Positions 37,901-48,400 of a DNA stretch of 64,000 bases are shown piece after piece. Below the pieces are notes generated by a model that did not search any database, was not told the DNA's origin, and saw only the letters and a list, made by a program, of their open reading frames with translations. The position numbers and the translations under genes were made by a program. The DNA lies in assembly GCF_024498355.1 (NCBI RefSeq), contig NZ_CP101833.1, positions 353,001-417,000 on the forward strand, written 5' to 3'. Source of the stretch: Bacillus pumilus. GTDB lineage: Bacteria; Bacillota; Bacilli; Bacillales; Bacillaceae. The stretch's first letter is position 1. Every line of letters begins with the position of its first letter.

Positions 37901-40900
37901 AAAAGTGGATATCACTGATGCGAAAGAGGTTGAAGCCCTCATCTCCAGGCAGGAGGTGGCTCGAGCCAAAAGGCTGGATGGCATCATTCATTTCGCTGGC
38001 ATCATTCAAGAAGAGCTGCTTGCTGACATGACGTCCGTTTCTTTACATGACATGTACGCAGCAAAGGTATATGGAACGATTGCGCTTCATGAAGCTGCTT
38101 CCAAACGTCAAAACGTCTTATTCCTTTCTAGCTCGTCAGCACGTACGTTAAAGGGCGGTATGACCGTTGGCGCCTATTGCGCTGCTAATGAGTTCGTTGA
38201 ACAATTTGCTCATTATCAGAAGCTGACATCTACAGTGAAGCCGTATTGCTTTAGTTTCAGCATGTGGGATGAGATCGGAATGAGCGAAGGCTCCATGATC
38301 AAAGGCATTTTAAAAGAAAGAGGCTATCTCCCGATTTCAAAGCAGGCAGGCTTCCAAACGATGCTGGCATGTTTGATGACAGATGCTTCACTCATTTATA
38401 CGGGATTAGATCGGTCGAAGAAAGAGATTCAGGAGATGGTGCATGCTGAGATACAAAAAGAGCAAGCCATTTATGTCTTTTTCAAAACCGATCAAACAAA
38501 GGCGATTGAAGAACGGCTGTATCATTCCATTCATACGTGTTTACAGTCTCGTCTATCTGGTGAATACTCCGTGCATCTCTATCCTGAGGAATGTTGGAAA
38601 GAAACAGAAGACGGGGTGCCGGACGAAGCGTTTTTCAATGAATTAATAGAAGAAAGCGGACAGGATTCAGAGGACAGAGCACCTCAAACAGAGACGGAGA
38701 AACTTTTGGCACACATTTGGTCAGAGCTGCTCGATGTCTCAAATATCAGCTGCGGTGATCATTTCTTTCTACTGGGAGGTCATTCGCTCAAGGCAACGCA
38801 AATGCTGTCTGCGGTAAGACAAAGAACGGGATTTGACGTGCCGCTCGCTGTTCTTTTTGAACATACGAGACTTGGGGAATTAGCGGACTGGATCGATTCA
38901 CATGCCAAAACGGATGAAGCGATTCCGATCAGAAAAATGGAAAAGGATCAGAAGATACCGATGTCCTACGCCCAGAAAAGACAATGGTTTCTCTATCAAT
39001 TAGAGCCAGATCTGCCGTTTTACAATAATACGATTTCCTTTCGAATGAATGGACCTTTAGATGTGAAGATGCTTCATAGCAGTCTGCAGCATATGGTGCA
39101 AAGACATGAATCGCTCAGAACATCCTTTACAATGAGCGGAGATGAACCGGTACAGATCATTCATGAACATATGACCAATCCAGAGCTTGAGGTGGTGGAT
39201 CTTTCAGACATAGCTTCACAGGAAGAAAAAGAACAAAAAGCAGCTGAATGGGCGAAAAGAGAGGCGGGCACACCGTTTCAATTAGAAAATGAAGCGCTCT
39301 TTAGAGTGAAGCTTATTCGGCTTTCGGCCACAGATCATGTGCTGCTGATGTCCATTCACCACATCGTGTCAGATGGATGGTCGATCGGCATTGCCGCGAG
39401 AGAGCTATCCGAATGGTATACAGCGATGATTGAAGGGCGAGAGCCTCACCTGCCGCCACTGCCTATTCAATATGCCGATTATGCGCTATGGCAGAAGGAG
39501 TATTTGACAGGAGAGACACTGCATAAGCAGCTTTCTTATTGGAAGGAGCAATTTGCGGCACCTGTGGAAGACTTGGTATTGCCGTATGACCATCCGCGTC
39601 CGGCCGTTCAATCCTACAGAGGAAAAACGAAAAAATACCGCTTGTCGAAGTCGTTGTCTGAGCAGCTCGCTGCACTTTCCAAGAAAACAGACAGCACACT
39701 TTATATGACCTTACTTTCTGCTTTCTCTACGCTTTTACATCGATTGTCTTCACAGGATGAGTTTGTGATTGGGTCGGTCATTGCTGGAAGAAATCGGACT
39801 GAGATGGAGCATTTGATCGGGTTTTTCGTGAATACATTGGCACTTCGGATCGACCATAGCGGGAATCCTGCATTTGCAGAGCTATTAGAGCGAGTGAAAG
39901 AGACAACAGTCGGCGCTTATGCGCATCAGGATGTGCCGTTTGAGATGGTGGTAGATGAACTGAACATTGTCCGTGATGCCAGTAAGCAGCCGCTGTTTCA
40001 GGTCATGTTCGTTCTGCAAAACTTACCGCTGGAAGCATCTCCAATGGGGGAGGCGACATCGGTTTTAGCCATTGAAGATAACGATACAGCTAAATTCGAT
40101 CTATCCCTATTTGTTTTTGAAGGGGATGAGGGTCTTCAATTAAAACTTGAGTATGATGCGGACTTATTTTCTGAAGGCACGATGGATCGATTCCTTCGTT
40201 ACTATGAGCATCTGCTCGAAAGTATTTGTGAAAATCCAGCGCAGCCGATCAGACAAATGAATTTCCTACCAGAAAAAGAGAAGCATCAATTGCTCTATGA
40301 ATGGAGCGGCAAAACGGATCAACCAGCAGGCTCACTTCTGATTACGGAACGATTTGAAGCGCAAGTGAAAAAGACACCTCATGCCGTTGCTATCGAATCC
40401 CAGGGAGAGCAGTGGACGTATCGCGAGTTACAAGAGAAAGTCGATCGGCTTGCCGCCTATTTGCAGCAGCGTGGCGTCAACCCGCATGAACCAGTCGGGC
40501 TTTTGATCGACAGGTCGCCTGAAATGATTCTTGGGGTGCTGGCAATTGTGAAAGCTGGAGGAGCTTACGTGCCAATTGATCCTGAATATCCAGAATCACG
40601 CATTGATTATATGCTGAAGGATACAGGCATTCAGCTTTTGCTGACAAAAAACGAATGGCTGAAAAAGGTGTCGATCAGTCAAACCGAGCTCATTTGTCTT
40701 GACGAGGGGTATGAAGAGTTTTTATCAGAAGCTGAACTCATGTCCGCTGCCTTAAAACCTGATGGGCTTGCTTATATCAATTACACATCGGGATCGACTG
40801 GACAGCCAAAAGGGGTTCTGATCCCGCATCAAGCGGTCATCCGGCTTGTATGTGAAACGGATTATGTCACCCTTGATGAACATACGCGCATTTTACAAAT

Positions 40901-43900
40901 CGCGAGCTTCTCTTTTGATGCCTTTACGTATGAAATATGGGGAGCCCTTCTGAACGGGGGAAGGCTGATACTCACCGAACGAAATACGATTTTATCAATG
41001 GATACGCTGGCTGATACGCTGAAATCTTATAAAATCACAACAGGATTTCTGACGGTGCCGCTGTTCAACCGGTTAACAGAGGAGCATCCTGAAGCCTTAT
41101 CTGGATTCGATGCATTATTGGTCGGCGGAGATGCGCTCTCAGCCGCTCATATTCGTAAAGCACTGCCGTATTTGCCTGAAGGGCTTTTAAACGGCTATGG
41201 ACCAACTGAAAACACGACATTCTCCTGTGTGCATCACATTCGGGCATTGGACGAAGGTCAGGCGACGGTTCCAATCGGCCAGCCAATCGCTTATTCACAA
41301 GCCTATGTATTAGATGACCAGCTGCAGCCAGTCCCGCAAGGCGTGATCGGTGAGATCTACGTTGGCGGAACAGGGCTTGCACTTGGTTACCTTGGAGATG
41401 AAGAAAAAACAACGCAATCATTTATCCCGCATCCTTTCCAAGAAGGAGCGCGTTTATATAAAACAGGTGATATGGGCCGCTGGCTGTCAAATGGCATCAT
41501 CGACTGCCTTGGAAGAATCGATCATCAAGTGAAAATTCGCGGACACCGCGTAGAATGCGGAGAAATTGAAGCCGCTATGCTGAGCTTTGAAGACATCATA
41601 GAATGTGCGGTCATTCCGCATCAGCACGAGAGTGGTCATAAGCGGCTCATCGGTTATTTTGTTCAAAAAGGAGCATGGACCCAGCAGGCCATTCGCCAAG
41701 CATTAAAAGAAATGCTGCCAGATTATATGGTGCCAAGCCTATTGATGGAGCTGGATGAACTGCCGCTCACGCCAAACGGCAAGGTAGACCAAAAGCGTCT
41801 CCCGCCGCCAGAGTGGAGGCAGGAAGAAGTGGATACGCCAATTGACAGGGCAGCCAGTGAGGAAGAACGAGTGTTAGAAAAAGTGTGGTCTCAGCTGCTT
41901 GGTGCTCCTTCTATTGGTGTACATGATAACTACTTTGAGCTTGGCGGAGATTCCATTATTGTCATACAAATGGTGGCACGCTTAGCACAGGAAGGCTACA
42001 CCATCCAGCCGAGAGATGTGTTTGAAAAGCAGACCATTTCACAGCTTGCCCGCGCCATGAAAAAGGCAGATGTCTCAGTGTCTTATGATCAGTCACCTAT
42101 TACAGGAGATGTTCGTCTGCTTCCGATCCAATCTTGGTTCTTTGAGCAATCGATGACAAACCAAGATTATTGGAATCTATCGGCACATTTCGAATTCAAG
42201 CAGTCCGTGCCGCTAAAGCAGTTGACACAGGTTCTCTCAAAGCTTGTCGATCATCACGATATGCTGAGAGCGGCATATACAAAAGAGTCAGATGGCACGT
42301 GGATCCAAACGATTCGTGAGCCCGGCATCACCCCTTGTATCACATGCTTTGATTTGACGGATGTTTCTCAGGAGGAAGCGCTTGAACAAATCCGATTAGA
42401 GACAGGCGCTTGTCAAGGAACATTGTCATTAGAGCGAGGAGAAGTGATCAAGGTGATTCTTTTTCACACAAGTCATGACACATCAGAGCTTTTCATCGCT
42501 GCCCACCATCTCGTCATGGATGGAATATCGTGGCGCATTATACAGGAAGATGTATTAAATGGACTGAAGCAGCTTGCTGCGGGGCAGGACATAGTACTTG
42601 CAAAGAAAACCGCCTCCTATGAGCAGTGGGCAGATGCACTATATGAATATGCACAAACAGATCAATTACAAGAGCAGGCCTCTTTTTGGCAAAAGATCAC
42701 GGATCAAGAGGAAGAGGGTTCCCCTTTTCACACGCCTGCGCTTTCTAATATAGAAGAACATGCAGATATCCTGTCTGTTCAATTGACGAAGGAACAAACC
42801 GACATTTTACTAAGGCAGGCATCTCAAACGTACCGAACAGAGGTAAACGATTTACTCTTATCAGGACTCACGCAAGCCGTTGGAAAGCCAATACTCATGA
42901 CGTTAGAAGGGCATGGACGCGAGGATTTATTTGAACAGATGGATTTGTCACGGACAGTCGGCTGGTTTACAAGCTCTTATCCTATTTTTATTCCTTTTAT
43001 CAAAACCGATATCGAAAGACAAATCAAAGACGTCAAAGAAACCTTAAGAGCAGTGCCGCAAAAGGGAATCGGCTATGGCTTACTTCAATACATGACAGAA
43101 TCTCGTTTACTCAAAACGGCAGCGCCGCAGATGAGCTTTAATTACCTTGGACAGTTAGATCAGACAGATGGCGAGGTAAAGCTTTATTTAGCAGATGAAC
43201 GAAATGGGTATGTACACGATCCGAAAGCAGAAAGGCAGCATTTGATTGATGTGTACGGATACGTTGTCAATGGACAGCTTCAAATGAATTTTATGATCAA
43301 TCGAGAGCTGCTCCAGCATGAAGATGTGCGCCTGTTACCTGAGCGTTTCAAAGAAAAAATGGAGGACATTCTGACGCATTGTATAGAGGCAAGAGGCGGC
43401 TTTACACCATCTGATTTCCCAATGGTTCAGCTCACGCAAAAGCAAATAGACGAGCTTCCAGACAATGTGGTCGATGTGTATCCACTGTCTCCAATGCAGC
43501 AAGGGATGCTGTTTCATGCACTGTTAGATCAAGCGTCACAAGCTTACTTTGGTCAGGTGCATATGACGCTCGAAGGCTTAACGGACGGCAAGGCCTATGA
43601 ACAAGCATGGAATCTCCTTGTAGAACGTCATTCAATTTTGCGGACAAGATTCGCTTGGGAAGGGTTAAAGGAGCCTGTCCAGTTGATTCAATCAGAAGGA
43701 AGCATTCATCTCACTCAGCACGATGTGCGCCACCTGAGTGAAACGGATCGGAAGGAGACCATTGAACACTATTTAGTATCCGATCGTTCAAAGGATTTCG
43801 ATTTAGAACATATTGATGAACCGCTCATTCGCATTGCTTTATTCCATTGTGATGAGAAAAAATGCACGTTTGTCTTTAGCTTTCATCACATTTTAATAGA

Positions 43901-45119
43901 TGGCTGGAGCTTGTTCAGCTTTATTGAAGAATCCTTTGCGCTGTATCGTTCTCTTGTGGACGAACGAGAGATCAGCCTTCCTGCTGTACGTCCATATAAA
44001 GATTTTATTGAGTGGCTGCAAAAGCAGGATCAAGGGAAGGCGCATGCGTTTTGGAAACATTATATGTCAGGGGTAGAGGAAGCAACACCGCTTCCTGGAG
44101 ACGGCGAGCATGCTTCGGATCAAGAAGCAGGTATCACGCAGGTCAGCGTCAAACTGACGCCCCAGATGCAGCGGAAGCTGGAAGAAATGACAGGCACGCA
44201 GAAGGTCACGATGAGCACACTGATACAGTCAGCGTGGGGACTGCTCCTGCACCTTCATTCAGGCTCAGAGGATGTCATATTTGGTGTGACAGTGTCTGGC
44301 CGGCCAGCGGACTTACCAGAGGTGGAAAGCATGACAGGGCTCTTTATTAACACATTGCCGCTCCGTTTGCCGATTGCACCAGACTGGACCATCGCCCGCC
44401 TGCTGGCACATACGCAGGAAACCGTTTTTCACATGCGGGAATTTGAGTATACGGTGCTGCCAGATATTCAGCAGATGACCGATATCCCAAGTGGAGAATC
44501 ATTGTTTGACAGCATTGTCGTGTTTGAAAACTATCCGATTGAATCCATTGAGCCGTATGGCGTACGCATCTTAGACATCGCAAGCCATGAAGAAACGAAT
44601 TATGACTTAACCCTTGTGGCTGTCCCGGGAGATACGCTGGAGCTTCGGGTCACATACCGTTTAAATCAATATACAGAAAAGCAAATACAGACGCTGATGC
44701 AGCAGCTGATTCACACACTTGAAGCCATGACAGAACAAGTGGAGACACCCCTCTCTTCCTTCACGATCGTGACAAATGAAGAAAAAGAACGGATGATCAG
44801 CGATTGGGCGAGAAACGCACAAGTCAGCGTGCTGTACCCAGACCAAGAAGAGGTTTACTCAGGTGTGCATGATCCTTCCTGTGAAACGGACATTTATGTC
44901 CTGAGTGAAGAGCATCAGCTCATGCCGATAGGCTTTCCTGGAGATATCTTTATCGGCGCAAAGGATATCAAAGCACTTTGTGGGGAGCTTGCTGATTGGA
45001 TGGAGACGCATAAAATTCCGCATCCATTCAAACATCAAACAGGCGAATACCTCTATCCGACAGGGGATGTCGGCGTTTGGACTGAAAAAAGCAAGATTCA
45101 GATTTTGGATTGGATGTAG
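34986..45119 (+). CDS. Depsipeptide-type NRPS 1: A(keto/acyl)-KR-T-C-A-T-E-C-(A remnant)
   Basis: The 3377-residue protein starts with an adenylating domain (about 80-670) lacking the amino-acid-binding Asp motif FDxS; it has MPLDHIGG instead and LTSGSTGMPKC near 259. A ketoreductase follows (TGGLGGIG near 913, catalytic YCAAN near 1061), then T (GGHSLKAT near 1265), an LCL-type C (HHIVSDG near 1457), and a standard A with code DAYFLGGTFK (Val-like aliphatic). Next come T (GGDSII near 2320), E (HHLVMDG), and a C domain of the type following E (HHILIDG near 2967). It ends in a truncated A fragment with only the A6-A7 region. No KS or AT domains exist, so the KR most likely reduces a tethered alpha-keto acid. 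CesA and Vlm1 have the same A-KR-T-C-A-T-E order. AAGGAAAGG precedes ATG 34986. Fatty-acid loading by the first domain is an alternative. Confidence 0.85.
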   Translation: MKPSTINQSSVHESMDAILQDVKTTILQTNEIERFAVFSREKTIRPRPYHLSHLFLDNHFEQEAAAESIHTQTAAPALADMPPALSYGGDLDVTTGAQTLQDVLTEAAKTTNGLTYIVNSENELKQSYARLKEDAERVLTGLRELGLKAGDPVFFQFSSNHAMVTAFWACVLGGFVPTLVSAAPTYREMNAAVKKLHHAWELLEHPLILTDESLIEEVQGLALLWHTDQLHVAAVEPMLSLERDTEAHPAAPDDSVFFILTSGSTGMPKCVEHSHRSVLANVKGTVAANQFTQEDVSLDWMPLDHIGGIVMFHLVNVYTGCEQIRARTDDFIAQPLRWLDWMDRYRATKTWAPNFAFAMINDYEKEISSGSWDLSAMTCMINGAEAVVPKTIHRFLHLLAPHGLKGDVIRPAFGMSEISSAVVFSFAIERGDENSGVLTFEETSLTEQLRPAEARETGTVSFTELGRPIPGITIRIVNHQQELLLEDHIGSVQIKGLTTMKGYYKNDEANQEVFQTDGWFHTGDLGFLHEGRLTLTGREKDMIIINGKNYHNYEIEAIAEEVPGVETSFVAACSVRMEASASDELILFFTPKLYEPSYIMRASQHIKSHIATKMGLSAWRIIPVQKHAFPKTSSGKIERAQLKTRWQEGEFDEIIKEMDIRLENEHTLPDWSYQKEWTPAPLDAAEKQITGDIVIFADALGLADQLRSLSNSEQTCITVEPGQEFTQLTHTHFIIHPNRPSDYEQLFETLRSYGVSVKHIIHLWNYTSQEDKLHVAKAKQVQKTGSMSALFLTKAISVYEEPVAVTFVSAHAMNLPEDHTHDVEKATTVGLMTAVQHEWPFIKVKCLDFSLTKSASSDSHASAIMAELTHDKYSHVAAYRGSVRYIPLLTPLHLEKEQKMKKPPFEASGLYVMTGGLGGIGRILSEHLLKSDQAHLVLLGRKEREALSAEQQDILTSLEKQAKDHGGTVLYEKVDITDAKEVEALISRQEVARAKRLDGIIHFAGIIQEELLADMTSVSLHDMYAAKVYGTIALHEAASKRQNVLFLSSSSARTLKGGMTVGAYCAANEFVEQFAHYQKLTSTVKPYCFSFSMWDEIGMSEGSMIKGILKERGYLPISKQAGFQTMLACLMTDASLIYTGLDRSKKEIQEMVHAEIQKEQAIYVFFKTDQTKAIEERLYHSIHTCLQSRLSGEYSVHLYPEECWKETEDGVPDEAFFNELIEESGQDSEDRAPQTETEKLLAHIWSELLDVSNISCGDHFFLLGGHSLKATQMLSAVRQRTGFDVPLAVLFEHTRLGELADWIDSHAKTDEAIPIRKMEKDQKIPMSYAQKRQWFLYQLEPDLPFYNNTISFRMNGPLDVKMLHSSLQHMVQRHESLRTSFTMSGDEPVQIIHEHMTNPELEVVDLSDIASQEEKEQKAAEWAKREAGTPFQLENEALFRVKLIRLSATDHVLLMSIHHIVSDGWSIGIAARELSEWYTAMIEGREPHLPPLPIQYADYALWQKEYLTGETLHKQLSYWKEQFAAPVEDLVLPYDHPRPAVQSYRGKTKKYRLSKSLSEQLAALSKKTDSTLYMTLLSAFSTLLHRLSSQDEFVIGSVIAGRNRTEMEHLIGFFVNTLALRIDHSGNPAFAELLERVKETTVGAYAHQDVPFEMVVDELNIVRDASKQPLFQVMFVLQNLPLEASPMGEATSVLAIEDNDTAKFDLSLFVFEGDEGLQLKLEYDADLFSEGTMDRFLRYYEHLLESICENPAQPIRQMNFLPEKEKHQLLYEWSGKTDQPAGSLLITERFEAQVKKTPHAVAIESQGEQWTYRELQEKVDRLAAYLQQRGVNPHEPVGLLIDRSPEMILGVLAIVKAGGAYVPIDPEYPESRIDYMLKDTGIQLLLTKNEWLKKVSISQTELICLDEGYEEFLSEAELMSAALKPDGLAYINYTSGSTGQPKGVLIPHQAVIRLVCETDYVTLDEHTRILQIASFSFDAFTYEIWGALLNGGRLILTERNTILSMDTLADTLKSYKITTGFLTVPLFNRLTEEHPEALSGFDALLVGGDALSAAHIRKALPYLPEGLLNGYGPTENTTFSCVHHIRALDEGQATVPIGQPIAYSQAYVLDDQLQPVPQGVIGEIYVGGTGLALGYLGDEEKTTQSFIPHPFQEGARLYKTGDMGRWLSNGIIDCLGRIDHQVKIRGHRVECGEIEAAMLSFEDIIECAVIPHQHESGHKRLIGYFVQKGAWTQQAIRQALKEMLPDYMVPSLLMELDELPLTPNGKVDQKRLPPPEWRQEEVDTPIDRAASEEERVLEKVWSQLLGAPSIGVHDNYFELGGDSIIVIQMVARLAQEGYTIQPRDVFEKQTISQLARAMKKADVSVSYDQSPITGDVRLLPIQSWFFEQSMTNQDYWNLSAHFEFKQSVPLKQLTQVLSKLVDHHDMLRAAYTKESDGTWIQTIREPGITPCITCFDLTDVSQEEALEQIRLETGACQGTLSLERGEVIKVILFHTSHDTSELFIAAHHLVMDGISWRIIQEDVLNGLKQLAAGQDIVLAKKTASYEQWADALYEYAQTDQLQEQASFWQKITDQEEEGSPFHTPALSNIEEHADILSVQLTKEQTDILLRQASQTYRTEVNDLLLSGLTQAVGKPILMTLEGHGREDLFEQMDLSRTVGWFTSSYPIFIPFIKTDIERQIKDVKETLRAVPQKGIGYGLLQYMTESRLLKTAAPQMSFNYLGQLDQTDGEVKLYLADERNGYVHDPKAERQHLIDVYGYVVNGQLQMNFMINRELLQHEDVRLLPERFKEKMEDILTHCIEARGGFTPSDFPMVQLTQKQIDELPDNVVDVYPLSPMQQGMLFHALLDQASQAYFGQVHMTLEGLTDGKAYEQAWNLLVERHSILRTRFAWEGLKEPVQLIQSEGSIHLTQHDVRHLSETDRKETIEHYLVSDRSKDFDLEHIDEPLIRIALFHCDEKKCTFVFSFHHILIDGWSLFSFIEESFALYRSLVDEREISLPAVRPYKDFIEWLQKQDQGKAHAFWKHYMSGVEEATPLPGDGEHASDQEAGITQVSVKLTPQMQRKLEEMTGTQKVTMSTLIQSAWGLLLHLHSGSEDVIFGVTVSGRPADLPEVESMTGLFINTLPLRLPIAPDWTIARLLAHTQETVFHMREFEYTVLPDIQQMTDIPSGESLFDSIVVFENYPIESIEPYGVRILDIASHEETNYDLTLVAVPGDTLELRVTYRLNQYTEKQIQTLMQQLIHTLEAMTEQVETPLSSFTIVTNEEKERMISDWARNAQVSVLYPDQEEVYSGVHDPSCETDIYVLSEEHQLMPIGFPGDIFIGAKDIKALCGELADWMETHKIPHPFKHQTGEYLYPTGDVGVWTEKSKIQILDWM

Positions 45120-45450
45120 GAGGAGAAGAAGAATGCTAGTTAGTAGACGAAAAGGAAATGCAGCAAATCATATCGTCAGAATCAACGGAAAACGAATCGA
45201 TCTCAAAGCAGTAGAGCGCGTCATCATGCTTCACTTTCCCCTAGAGGAATGTGTTTTGATCCCGAAGAAAAAACAAGAGGGCGGCCTATCGCTTGTGCTA
45301 TTTGCACAGGCGAAGGACCCTTCGCTGACAAGGGAGGATCTGATGAACGGCCCGCTTCATCCTTATGAAGTGCCAGCCGCTCTCGTCTTATTACCTTCCT
45401 TGCCAAAGACAGAAAGTGGAGCAGTCGATACAGAGGCACTGCTTTCAATT
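44880..45450 (+). other. Degenerate adenylation domain split across two genes
   Basis: The end of the first inserted NRPS reads as an A-domain A6-A7 region (YVLSEEHQLMPIGFPGDIFIG, then YLYPTGDVGVW), directly after a C-domain linker. The A1-A5 core, including the TSGTTGxPKG loop, is missing. The second gene opens with an A8-A10-like region (NHIVRINGKRIDLKAVERVI, then LPKTESGAVDTEALL). The parts are in different frames, separated by a TAG stop and a new AGGAGGAG ribosome-binding site. The unit cannot adenylate; it is a relic or a structural pseudo-A element. Confidence 0.8.
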
Positions 45451-48400
45451 GATCTACTAGATCAAGAGGAATTAAGAAAGATAGAAGAACGCACCAAAGA
45501 CATAGATGGAGTAGAGGAAGCGGCTGCTTTCATTGAGAGTCAGACAGAAAGACAGACGCCCTATCATTTAGATGACTTATTCCCTGATAGACAGCGTACT
45601 CAAGGAAACGAATCGATCTCAAAGGGTGAAGCCAGCGAAACAAAACAATCATCTGCCCATGAAAAACCGCCAGCACTAGTTTACGGCGGTGATGTCATCG
45701 AAAAACCAGGTACACCTGTCACACTGACAGAGGTGTTGATCCGTGCAGCCTTTATGTCACCTGACCGCGGGGTCACTTATATCAAAGAAGGCGGTCACAC
45801 GGTGAACCAAACCTACCCTGAACTACTAACAGGCGCTGAACGGGTCCTGTCTGGATTAAGGGCAGCAGGACTGACAAACGGTGATCAAGTGTTACTACAA
45901 TTGAAAGATCATCACGATTTTATCACGGTGTTCTGGGGCTGTATTCTCGGTGGAATCATTCCAACCCCAGTCTCTGTGCCGCCTGTGTATGATGAAATGA
46001 ATCAAGGTGTGAACAAGCTGAAGGGAGTGTTTCAGCTGCAAAACGAACCTTTCATCATTACAAACGAAGCGAGTGCTGAGGAGATTGCCGGGCTGCGAGA
46101 GACATTTGAATCAAAAGCGATTCCTATTTTAACAATCGAAACATTGCTGGCGTGTGAACCAGATGAACAGCATTATGAGCCGGAGCCGGATGAGCCTGTG
46201 CTTCAGCTGCTATCTTCAGGAAGTACGGGTGTACCAAAATGTATCCGTCACAACCATCAAAGTATTTTGTCTAGAATCATCTCCTTTGAGCAGGCAAATG
46301 GTTTTACGTATGAGGATGTGTCGCTTAACTGGATGCCGCTTGACCATGTAGGAGGTATTGTCATGTTTCATGTACATGATGTTTACCTAGGCTGCCAGCA
46401 GATTAGTCCATCCATTGATCAATTTATCGAGCGGCCGATGGTGTGGCTTGATTGGATAGAAACATACGGCGTCACCAGAACATGGGCACCAAACTTTGCT
46501 TTTGCCATGATGAATGAATATGAGGACGAGATTTGCAAGGGGAGCTGGGATCTCTCTACCCTGACCTATATCATGAATGCAGCCGAAGCGGTGGTTCCAA
46601 AAGTAACGCAGCGCTTCATGCATATCATGGGTCAGCACGGGTTAAGCCGCCATGCGATGGTGCCGGCTTACGGTATGTCAGAAACATCCTCAGCCATTGT
46701 TCAGTCAAAGGAATTCATGCGGCAGGGTGATCAGGATGGACAGCTGACCATCGACCAGACCTCGTTAGCAAGTGAGATTCAATATGTAGCGCATGATCAT
46801 CCGCACAAGATGACGTTTACAGAAGTAGGTGCGCCGATTCCTTCTGTATGGATTCGGATTGTAGATGAGCATCACCAGGTACTGCCAGAAGATCAGGTGG
46901 GGCGCTTGCAGGTGAAGAGCCCAACGATCATGATGGGCTACTATCGAAATGAGGAAGCCAATCAAGAAGTATTTGCGGAAAACGGCTGGTTTCACACAGG
47001 GGATTTAGGGTTTATTCACGAAGGGCGTCTTGTCCTTACAGGCCGGGAAAAGGACATCATCGTCATCAACGGAGCGAACTATTTGAATTACGAAATTGAA
47101 GCCGTTGTGGAAGAAGTTGACGGGGTTGAAGTCACCTTTGCCGCTGCGTACGGCATTTATAATCCGGAATCAAGCAACGATACGCTCGCCGTCTTTTTTG
47201 TCTCACAAAAGGATTCGATAGAGGATCAAATCATGATGATTCAGCAGATTAGAGAGGCGATCATTCGAAAAATTGGGATAGAGCCTGATCATATCATTCC
47301 GGTGAAAAAAGACCAATTTCCGAAAACAGAAAGTGGGAAAATTCAGCGTGCCCAGTTAGGCGCGGCGCTTAAAGATGGAGTGTTCCGCGACATTGAACGT
47401 GCACTTGATCTTGCCTCAGAAAATGATCAAACACTCCCAGATTGGTTTTTCAAACGCATATGGGCGAAGGAACATATCGGTCCGTCTCAGCCAGCTTCCA
47501 TTGATCATATACTCGTTTTCGAGGATGAAAAAGGTCTTTACCAATCGCTTTACGCACAATTCGAACAAACGAATCAGCCCTATGTTTCTGTGAAGAAGGG
47601 GCATGAATTTTTACGCCTGTCAAAAGGAATGTATCAGATGAATCCGAGAATCAAGGGGGATTACGTCAGGCTCATTGCAGCGCTTGAAGCAGATGAACTA
47701 AAGACCGGCCGCATGCTCCATCTGTGGAATGTGTCGGACAAAGAAGAGATCGTTGATCCTGCTCAGTTCAAAGAACTGCATGAAAGTACCAGCCAATCCA
47801 TTTTGTATCTATATCAAGCGCTGAGACAAGAAAACCAAGAGCCGATCCGTCTCGCCGTTGTGACAAAAGGTGGTCAATTTGTGAACCCGCAAGACGATCT
47901 TCATGTTGCAAAAACAGCGCTGGTCGGTCTGTTAAAAACCATCCCGCAAGAATGGGAAGGGGCAGAGGTGTCTCATATTGATATTGAAGCGGAGAATGTG
48001 GAACAGGATGCCAAACGCATAGCTGAAGAACTGTCTGCGATTCATATGAAATCAGAGGTGGCTTACCGACAGGGGCATCGTCTCGTACCAAAGCTGGAAA
48101 AAGTCGATATGATCGAAGCACCTCAAACAGAAGGATTTTTAGAATATGAAGGTCTTTATTTGCTGACTGGAGGACTTGGCGGTATTGGGTTTGAGCTGTC
48201 TAAGCAGATGCTCCAATTTGGCTTAAAGCTCGTGTTAATTGGACGGACGCCTCTTGAAGAAGACGGGGAAAAGGAAAAGGCGTTCTCACAGCTTAAAGGT
48301 CTTGGAGACGTCATCTATGTCCAAGCCGATGTGACCCATTTATCCGATGTCGAGCAGGCGATTTATGAAGCGGAAAAGCATTTTGGACAGTCGATCCGGG

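Noticed and set aside
35230..38440. Polyketide module or fatty-acid loading module at the start of the inserted NRPS
   Set aside because: No KS, AT or DH domains are present, and the same A*-KR-T unit recurs in mid-chain in the second protein. Keto-acid activation and reduction fits better, although fatty-acyl loading of the first domain is not excluded.
44980..45132. Upstream extension of the second depsipeptide NRPS in the same frame
   Set aside because: This arginine-rich reading overlaps the first gene and has no domain resemblance. The AGGAGGAG site points to ATG 45133.
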